Source: an uncultured Dialister sp.
Lineage (GTDB): Bacteria > Bacillota > Negativicutes > Veillonellales > Dialisteraceae
Direction: 5' to 3'
DNA: 64,000 nt
Assembly (NCBI GenBank): GCA_900314595.1
Contig: OMVW01000002.1
Coordinates: forward strand, 62,001 to 126,000
A program made the position numbers and the translations under genes. The notes beneath the pieces were generated by a model, which worked only from the letters and a program-made list of their open reading frames with translations, had not been told where the DNA came from and did not search any database. Each line of letters opens with the position of its first letter. Position 1 is the first letter of the stretch. Shown here piece after piece: positions 58,098 to 64,000 of the stretch.

Positions 58098-60518
58098 ATG
58101 GAATTACTGGCACCGGCCGGTTCACCGGCCCATCTTAAGGCGGCGCTTGATGCGGGAGCGGATGCTGTTTACCTTGGCGGTAAATTGTTCAGTGCCAGGA
58201 AATTTGCTGGAAACTTTACAGATGAAGAGTTGAAATCTGCAGTTCGGGAATCTCATTTGCACGGTACCTGCGTCTATATAACTTTGAATACGCTGATTGG
58301 CGATGTAGAAATGGATAAACTCAGAGATTATCTCTTGTACCTCAATACGATTCCTGTGGATGGACTTCTAGTGCAGGATTTCGGTGTTGCTGCCATGGCC
58401 CGTGAATATGCTCCCCAGATCCCTCTTCATGCAAGCACCCAGATGACGGTATCCAATGAAGATGAAGTACGTTTCTTAAAAAAGCTGGGATTTCAGAGAG
58501 TTGTTTTATCCCGTGAATTATCTCTGGATGAAATCAGCCGCATTGTTCGTTCGACCGATGTGGAAATCGAAGTTTTTGTTCACGGTGCTCTCTGTGTGTG
58601 CTATTCTGGTCAGTGTCTTATGAGCAGTTTCATTGGTGGACGAAGTGGAAACAGGGGAGCCTGTGCCCAGCCATGCCGTATGCCTTATAAGCTTGTCAAC
58701 AAAGAAGGCTTGATATGTAACCGGAAAGGCGATTATATTTTAAGCCTTAAGGATATGCTTGGTATTCATCGCATTCCGGAATTTATGAAAGCCGGGGTAG
58801 CATCACTGAAGGTAGAGGGAAGGATGAAGAGCCCGGAATATGTTTATAATACGATTTCTGCCTACAGGAGAGTCATAGACCTTGTGGAAAGGGGACTAAA
58901 GGCCGATACAGATTTACTGGAACTTTCCCTGAAAGAAGAATTTAATCGCGGATATACGTCCGGATACCTTGATGACCACATCGGTAGTGATATGTTTACA
59001 GGAAAGGCTCCCGGGAACCATGGTATAGATGCAGGAAACATCGGGACCATTAATAATGAATATTTCATTTTCCAACCTAAATTCACCCCGCATAGGAACC
59101 CGGCCGGTGTTTCCTATGAAACGCAGAAGGAAACGATTGCTTTTATTCCTTCCGACGATATAAGACAGGTCAGAAACCTTTCTATAAAAGTCTTTTATTC
59201 CGGGGAAAAACCTGCAAAAAACGGCAAGGTATACTGGGTGATGAAACCGGAGAAGAAATCCTTCGAGTTCAGGGACCTCAGGAGAAAAATCCCTTTGCAC
59301 CTGCAGTTCAATGCTTTTCCAGGAAAACCATTGAGTCTTGTCCTGACGGATGATTTATCAAATGTTGTAAGAATCTGTTCTGAATATATAGCGGAAACCG
59401 CTATTTCCAGAGTGACTTCGGACGAAGAAATTAAAATGCAGCTGTCCCGTCTTGGAAATACCTGGTTTACGGTTCAATCTGTTGAAATCAGGAATGAGGG
59501 CTGCATGGTTCCCAAAAGCCTGTTAAACCATATGCGGGCTGAAGGAATTGAAAAAATACAGCAGCTTCGTGCCCGGCTTCATGAAGAGACTATTCCCGGA
59601 GTGAAGGACGGCCATTTCAGCCTGTCTGCTCCAAAAAAGCGGCTGGGGGAAAAGTATCCGCATATTCTGCTTCGAACATGTTCTCTGAGCCAACTGGAAG
59701 AAGCCTGGAAAGAAGGCATTCGTCATTTCATTTTCGGCGGGGAATCCTATGACCATCGGGTTGTTTCCAATGCACAGTATGAGGAGGCATTAGCATTTGC
59801 CAAAAATAAAGGATGCCGTCTTTACTTTGCCACCCCCCGGGTTGTACGCCAGAAAAATTTCGAAAAAACAGCATCGATTCTCCCATTTCTGGATTCGTTA
59901 AAACCGGATGGAATCATTCTGGAGCATCCCGGCTTTCTGCAGACTATTGAAAATAATCGAATCGAAGCACCAATCATAGCAGGTTCGTCTTTTAATATTT
60001 TTAACAGCAAAGCACTCAAAGCGGCAGATGAGTGGGGGATGAGCGGTGCTATAGTGTCCCAGGAAGCGACACTGCCTCAGATTCGGGATATGATTTCCGG
60101 AGCTTCTATACCTCTGGCTGCTGTCATTTACGGAAATCAGGAAATGATGATTTCAGAGTATTGTGTAATTAATGCCGTTATGGGGGATAAGGATAAAAAT
60201 CATTGTCCCGGTTATTGCATGCATGATTCTTTCAGCCTGAAGGATTCTGAAGGAAGACTTTTCCCTATCAAAACAGATGAATGGTGCCATATGCATATCT
60301 TAAACTGTAACCGGCTGGATATGCGTCCCTATTTAAAAGAATTGACGGAAGCAGGCCTTACCTCTCTAATTATGGACGTAAGAGGTATCGGGGAACCTCT
60401 TCATGTGATTCTGGGAGATTCAGAAAAGTTCCCGAAAGGAAAATATACACGTGCTAACGCGTTTAGTCCTGAACAAAAAGGAGTTACAAGAGGACACTTT
60501 TTTAAAGGGGTTTTGTAA
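58098..60518 (+). CDS. U32 family peptidase with DUF3656 region (RlhA-like)
   Basis: An 806-residue protein of the U32 family. The N-terminal TIM-barrel-like half begins MELLAPAGSPAHLKAALDAGADAVYLGG. The cysteine signature CVCYSGQCLMSS...GACAQPCRMPY is near residues 170-196 and is thought to hold an iron-sulfur cluster. A middle DUF3656-like region (about 370-500) follows, then a second domain. E. coli RlhA, with the same parts, hydroxylates C2501 in 23S rRNA; whether this protein does so is inferred. The ATG at 58098 has GGGAGGAA 6 bases upstream. The stop overlaps the mutS2 start (TAATG). Confidence 0.88.
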   Translation: MELLAPAGSPAHLKAALDAGADAVYLGGKLFSARKFAGNFTDEELKSAVRESHLHGTCVYITLNTLIGDVEMDKLRDYLLYLNTIPVDGLLVQDFGVAAMAREYAPQIPLHASTQMTVSNEDEVRFLKKLGFQRVVLSRELSLDEISRIVRSTDVEIEVFVHGALCVCYSGQCLMSSFIGGRSGNRGACAQPCRMPYKLVNKEGLICNRKGDYILSLKDMLGIHRIPEFMKAGVASLKVEGRMKSPEYVYNTISAYRRVIDLVERGLKADTDLLELSLKEEFNRGYTSGYLDDHIGSDMFTGKAPGNHGIDAGNIGTINNEYFIFQPKFTPHRNPAGVSYETQKETIAFIPSDDIRQVRNLSIKVFYSGEKPAKNGKVYWVMKPEKKSFEFRDLRRKIPLHLQFNAFPGKPLSLVLTDDLSNVVRICSEYIAETAISRVTSDEEIKMQLSRLGNTWFTVQSVEIRNEGCMVPKSLLNHMRAEGIEKIQQLRARLHEETIPGVKDGHFSLSAPKKRLGEKYPHILLRTCSLSQLEEAWKEGIRHFIFGGESYDHRVVSNAQYEEALAFAKNKGCRLYFATPRVVRQKNFEKTASILPFLDSLKPDGIILEHPGFLQTIENNRIEAPIIAGSSFNIFNSKALKAADEWGMSGAIVSQEATLPQIRDMISGASIPLAAVIYGNQEMMISEYCVINAVMGDKDKNHCPGYCMHDSFSLKDSEGRLFPIKTDEWCHMHILNCNRLDMRPYLKELTEAGLTSLIMDVRGIGEPLHVILGDSEKFPKGKYTRANAFSPEQKGVTRGHFFKGVL

Positions 60519-62872
60519 TGGATAAAGATGTACTTGAAATCCTTGAATTTGACAAAATAAAGAGAATGCTTTCAGAAGCGGCGCCATCCGCACTCTCTAA
60601 AGAAGCAGCACTTCAGTTGAAACCTTCTTATGTACCGGAGGAAGTAGAGAAACTTTTAAAGGAAACCGAAGAAGCTTTCCTGCTGCTTCAAAGAGAAATC
60701 ACGACACCTCTTGGTGAAACCTGCGACATCAGGGATATTCTCCGAAAAGCAGGAAAAGACAGTATCTTGATGCCGAAAGAATTTCTGGACCTTGCCAGTT
60801 CTCTGGATACTTATAAAAAAATGCACCATTATTTCGAAGGGGAACGACACCTGCTTTATCCTGAGCTGGAAGGGATAGCCTCTTTAATTGTCACACAGGA
60901 CAGTTTGATTGGACATATTTTCCAGGTCTTTGATGAGCATGGTGAAATTAAGGATCAGGCATCTCTCAAGCTTTATAGAATTCGAACGCAGAAAGAAACG
61001 GTAAAGGCAAGAATCCGCCGGTCTTTTCAGAGAATCATTCAGGACAGGGATACGGCAGGGTATCTGCAGGATTCCATTATTACCCAGAGAAACGGAAGGT
61101 ATGTAGTACCGGTCAAGGAGGAATATCGTTATAAATTCAGCGGGATTATTCATGATCGCTCTTCAACGGGCCAGACGCTTTTCATGGAACCTATGATATC
61201 TGTACAACTCAATAATGATCTTGCAGAATTACAGGCTGCTGAAAAGCAGGAAATTCAGGAAATTCTCCGCCGGCTGACAGGAGAGGTAAAGAAATCCGTT
61301 TCCATTATTCGAGATAACTGTCGTATTGCGACAAATATAGAATTTATTTTTGCCCGGGCAAGGCTGGCATTAGCCATGAAAGCGGTGAAGGCTGTGATAT
61401 CCGGGAAAGGAGTTCTGGACCTGAGAAAAGCTAGGCATCCTCTTATCCCCTCTGACAGGGTAGTACCTGTATCTTTGACTCTGTGCAAAACTTTCCGAAT
61501 TCTTATAATAACCGGTTCCAATGCAGGTGGTAAGACCATTGCTATTAAAACAGCAGGACTTCTTGCGCTTATGAACCAGGCTGGCCTTTTCATACCGGCG
61601 GAGGAAGGATCTGTTCTTCCGATATATGATCATATCTACGCGATTATTGGAGATGAACAGAGCATTCAGGATAACCTGTCCACTTTTTCCAGCTATATCA
61701 CGCAGATGGTGTCATTTTTACCGACAGCCGGGTCAAACGATCTTGTTCTGCTGGATGAACTGGGATCTGGTACTGATCCAGTTGAAGGGGCTGCTTTGGC
61801 ACAGGCAGTTACGGAATATCTGCAAATGAACAGTGTTCCCTCTATTATTACATCCCACTTCAGCGAAATGAAAAAGCTTGCTTATGAGACGAAGGGGATT
61901 GAAAATGCTTTTGTGGAATTTGATGAGGAAACACTGGCTCCCACTTATCGGCTGATTATCGGAGTGGCGGGAAACAGTAATGCATTTAAAATCTGCAGGC
62001 GGTTCGGTATGCCTGATGTGATTCTGGGTCGTGCTGTTATGCTCAAGGAGTCATCACCTCTTCATAAAATGGATGAGATCATGGAAAAGCTGAATATCCA
62101 GAGCCGGCAGATGGATGAAGAAAAAGAAGAAGTTGATCATCAGCTGCAGCAGGCGGAAAAGCTCCATAAACAGCTGGTCATCGAACGGGATGACTTATTC
62201 CGGAAGAAGGACTCCATTCTTGATAAAGCACGTCAGGAAGCGGAAAATATGAAGCGGGATTTACGAGTCCAATCTGAATCTATTATCAAAGAACTAAAGA
62301 AAAATGCTGCAGTTCTGTCAAAAGAACAACTGGGAATGAAAATCTCTTGTGCTCGAGACCGAATTAATCAAATATCTATTCCGTCAAAAGATAACAGGCG
62401 TAATCCTCTGCCGGCAGACAAAATAAAAGCAGGCCAGTGGGTTTATATTGATACTATTGACAGCGAAGGTGTAATTGTCAGCGTTAATCGGAATACGGTT
62501 TCTGTTGAATGTGGGATGATTAATGTAAAAGTGACAAGAAATCATCTCTTTGAGACAGAAAAACCTTCTAAATTGAAGAAGACAATGGTACTTCCACAAA
62601 AATCAAAAAATATTGCTTCTACTGTTGAAACTGTTTATACGAGCCTGAACATCATAGGAAAAACTGTTGACGAGGCTATTCCCGAGGTTGACAGGTTCCT
62701 TAATGACTGTTTTATGGCTGGAATCTCTCCTGTTCAGATTATTCATGGCAAAGGTACCGGCAAATTGAGGAAGGGAATTCGGGAGTATTTATCCGGTATT
62801 AATTTTGTGCGGGAGTATCGTGAAGCAAATCCAACAAATGGGGGAGCTGGTGTAACAGAAGTATATTTTTAA
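60518..62872 (+). CDS. mutS2: MutS2 protein
   Basis: MutS-like ATPase linked to recombination control and, in Bacillus, to rescue of collided ribosomes. The 784-residue protein lacks the mismatch-reading domain of MutS. It has core helices, Walker A GSNAGGKTIAIKTAG near residue 334, Walker B LVLLDELGSGTDPVEGA near 408, and SHFSEMKKLAYETKGIENA. A long charged coiled coil (about 520-620), a KOW-like strand segment and a C-terminal Smr domain (about 710-784) follow. The Smr domain keeps IIHGKGTGKLRKGI, but the usual LDLRG start is LNIIG here. The stop-start overlap with the U32 gene suggests coupling. Confidence 0.95.
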   Translation: MDKDVLEILEFDKIKRMLSEAAPSALSKEAALQLKPSYVPEEVEKLLKETEEAFLLLQREITTPLGETCDIRDILRKAGKDSILMPKEFLDLASSLDTYKKMHHYFEGERHLLYPELEGIASLIVTQDSLIGHIFQVFDEHGEIKDQASLKLYRIRTQKETVKARIRRSFQRIIQDRDTAGYLQDSIITQRNGRYVVPVKEEYRYKFSGIIHDRSSTGQTLFMEPMISVQLNNDLAELQAAEKQEIQEILRRLTGEVKKSVSIIRDNCRIATNIEFIFARARLALAMKAVKAVISGKGVLDLRKARHPLIPSDRVVPVSLTLCKTFRILIITGSNAGGKTIAIKTAGLLALMNQAGLFIPAEEGSVLPIYDHIYAIIGDEQSIQDNLSTFSSYITQMVSFLPTAGSNDLVLLDELGSGTDPVEGAALAQAVTEYLQMNSVPSIITSHFSEMKKLAYETKGIENAFVEFDEETLAPTYRLIIGVAGNSNAFKICRRFGMPDVILGRAVMLKESSPLHKMDEIMEKLNIQSRQMDEEKEEVDHQLQQAEKLHKQLVIERDDLFRKKDSILDKARQEAENMKRDLRVQSESIIKELKKNAAVLSKEQLGMKISCARDRINQISIPSKDNRRNPLPADKIKAGQWVYIDTIDSEGVIVSVNRNTVSVECGMINVKVTRNHLFETEKPSKLKKTMVLPQKSKNIASTVETVYTSLNIIGKTVDEAIPEVDRFLNDCFMAGISPVQIIHGKGTGKLRKGIREYLSGINFVREYREANPTNGGAGVTEVYF

Positions 62873-62919
62873 TTCAATTCAAAGATATAAAAATTTTTGC
62901 TTATTTCGTTATATTCTTA

Positions 62920-62928
62920 TGGTATAAA
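62920..62928 (+). promoter_or_regulatory. Extended -10 promoter
   Basis: TGGTATAAA, an extended -10-like element 68 bases before the small unknown gene at 62996. Confidence 0.45.
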
Positions 62929-62995
62929 ACTTGACCAAAGCTTTATTGAGTTATATATTTAAGAAGTGGGAAAATGTAAAATTACAGGTGATACT

Positions 62996-63373
62996 ATGTT
63001 TAATTTGCCAAATAAATATGTTGAAATTGACGGATTCAGAATTCCTGCGAATAAAGCAGATGAATACAAACGAATCCGCAATAGTATGGAAAAAGAAGCG
63101 GAACGCTTTTTCAGGACTTTCTGCGAAGTTGTTAAAAAAGAAAAACTGGTGGATCTTCTGGGCGAAGGAATTGTGGGATATTCTTCCACCGGAGAAATGC
63201 TTGCCCGCATATCACTAGATCCTTTTGAGCTTTCCGCTATGAACGTAGCTCTTCAGAGAAGGAAAATCAAGGAATACATTCTGGCAACCAATGGATATGA
63301 TGAAGACGACTACCAGCAGCTTTTGAAAGAGTTTGCTGATAGAAAAGCTAAAAGGAAAGCCGGAGAAAAATAA
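62996..63373 (+). CDS. Small cytoplasmic protein of unknown function
   Basis: Not recognised. The 125-residue protein is charged and mostly helical by eye. It opens NLPNKYVEIDGFRIPANKA, has a helix rich in Lys/Arg/Glu (about 22-50), a short strand pair around GIVGYSSTGEMLARISLD, and a basic helical tail ending KRKAGEK. No membrane segment or signal peptide is seen. The ATG at 62996 has CAGGTGAT 3 bases upstream; an in-frame GTG at 62966 is less likely. It lies between mutS2 and a degV gene, 24 bases before the latter, and may share its transcript. Confidence 0.6.
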   Translation: MFNLPNKYVEIDGFRIPANKADEYKRIRNSMEKEAERFFRTFCEVVKKEKLVDLLGEGIVGYSSTGEMLARISLDPFELSAMNVALQRRKIKEYILATNGYDEDDYQQLLKEFADRKAKRKAGEK

Positions 63374-63397
63374 AATAACAGGAAGGACTCTTTTGCT

Positions 63398-64000
63398 ATG
63401 ATTCATTTAGTCGTGGATAGCACAGCTGCTATACCAAAGGATTTTCTGGATTCTCACAAGAACATCCGGATTATTCCATTATTTATTTCCATTAATGGGG
63501 AATATGTTTCGGAGTATGAAGCCACTATTGAACAAGTGATTGACTATTCTGAGAGGACGAAAAAGGCCATTCAGACCAGCCAGCCCAGCACGGGAGATTT
63601 TATTAAGATTTTTAATGAAATCGCTCCGGAGGACCCGATTATAGTCATATGCCTCACATCCGGGGTCAGTGGCGCCTATAATGGCGCAGTACTGGCTGCG
63701 CGGCAGTCCGGCAGAAAAAATATTACGGTTATCAATTCCAGGACGACTGCTATCGGGATGATGCAGCTTGTTGAAGACGCGGTTGAATTGATTGACCAGG
63801 GGCTCACTTTTGAGGAAATTTCAGCAAAGCTTCTCGATGCAGCCGACCATATGCGGACTACCTTTACAGTAGATACTCTTGATTATCTCAGAAGAGGGGG
63901 AAGAATCGGCAAGGCGGCAGGTCTCATTGGCAGTATACTGAAAATTAAACCGGTGATTTACCTTAATGATAAAAATGAAGTCGATGTGCTGGCCAAAGTC
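63398..64000 (+). CDS. DegV family fatty acid-binding protein (partial)
   Basis: The first 201 codons of a DegV protein cut by the window end. These proteins bind a fatty acid and, as FakB, present it to the kinase FakA for entry into phospholipid synthesis. Seen motifs are IHLVVDSTAAIP at the start and QTSQPSTGDFIKIF near residue 64. CLTSGVSGAYNGAVLAA follows near 89, and then TVDTLDYLRRGGRIGKAAGL near 160, all family signatures that line the lipid pocket. GGAAGGA lies 10 bases before the ATG. The reading frame is open to the last base. Whether it acts with FakA cannot be seen here. Confidence 0.93.
   Translation, partial: MIHLVVDSTAAIPKDFLDSHKNIRIIPLFISINGEYVSEYEATIEQVIDYSERTKKAIQTSQPSTGDFIKIFNEIAPEDPIIVICLTSGVSGAYNGAVLAARQSGRKNITVINSRTTAIGMMQLVEDAVELIDQGLTFEEISAKLLDAADHMRTTFTVDTLDYLRRGGRIGKAAGLIGSILKIKPVIYLNDKNEVDVLAKV

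Noticed and set aside
1..64000. CRISPR arrays, insertion sequences, integrases, attachment sites and a replication origin.
   Set aside because: No repeated direct-repeat/spacer pattern, transposase-like protein, terminal inverted repeat pair or DnaA-box cluster was seen.

Overview
The window looks like the chromosome of a diderm member of the Firmicutes, class Negativicutes, most likely a Veillonellaceae/Dialister-like genome. One stretch carries a full set of outer-membrane genes (a BamA with three POTRA domains, Skp/OmpH-like chaperones, LpxD, a late lipid A acyltransferase, heptose and heptosyltransferase genes). These sit beside gene order and families typical of Firmicutes (dnaG-rpoD-trmK-nif3, mraZ-led dcw cluster, TmcAL, MutS2, DUF4321, DegV, NrdR, UPF0735). 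Base composition is moderately AT-rich and even throughout. I see no insertion sequences, integrases, phage genes or CRISPR arrays. Coding density is high, and the only gap between protein genes longer than 300 bases (23361-23869) is filled by the RNase P RNA gene.

Layout. 14-8123: outer-membrane biogenesis operon (bamA, an unrecognised repeat protein, one exported and two lipoprotein OmpH-like genes, lpxD, lipid A acyltransferase, an alpha/beta hydrolase). 8177-10329: MFS exporter and a convergent fumarylacetoacetase-family gene sharing a terminator. 10520-18195: glnS, an exported protein, two tandem flavodoxins, an aminotransferase, an exported repeat protein, uppP and an ATP-grasp protein. 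18329-23360: dnaG, rpoD, a CAT-anticodon tRNA, trmK and nif3. 23440-27526: RNase P RNA, tmcAL (minus strand), a lipoprotein, a DUF4321 protein, radC and a small unknown protein. 27739-30396: three cobalamin genes (cbiL/cobI, cobB/cbiA, cobO). 30622-35799: aspartokinase, an M16C metalloprotease and glutamyl-Q tRNA(Asp) synthetase.

36001-48909 is a division and cell wall (dcw) cluster: MraZ operator repeats, mraZ, rsmH, ftsL, murE, murF, mraY, murD, murG, murC, ddl, ftsQ, ftsZ. The usual ftsI, ftsW and ftsA are absent from their expected places, and a terminator lies where ftsI should be. 48979-53274: nrdR, gmhA, gmhB, a heptosyltransferase, a SpoU methyltransferase and a ChbG/HpnK deacetylase. 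53320-55983: UPF0735 ACT protein, hom and thrB. The rest holds tRNA-Pro(GGG), htpX, ndk, a PduO-type adenosyltransferase, a U32 peptidase-family protein, mutS2, a small unknown protein and a DegV gene cut by the window end.

The genes serve three linked themes: building the outer membrane and LPS inner core, building and dividing the peptidoglycan wall (meso-DAP type, judged from the MurE motif), and core information processing. The least explained parts are the repeat protein at 2076-3365, the trio of OmpH-like genes, the exported repeat protein at 15359-16477 and the small protein at 27185-27526. Family assignments come from reading motifs and gene order by eye; no database search was run.
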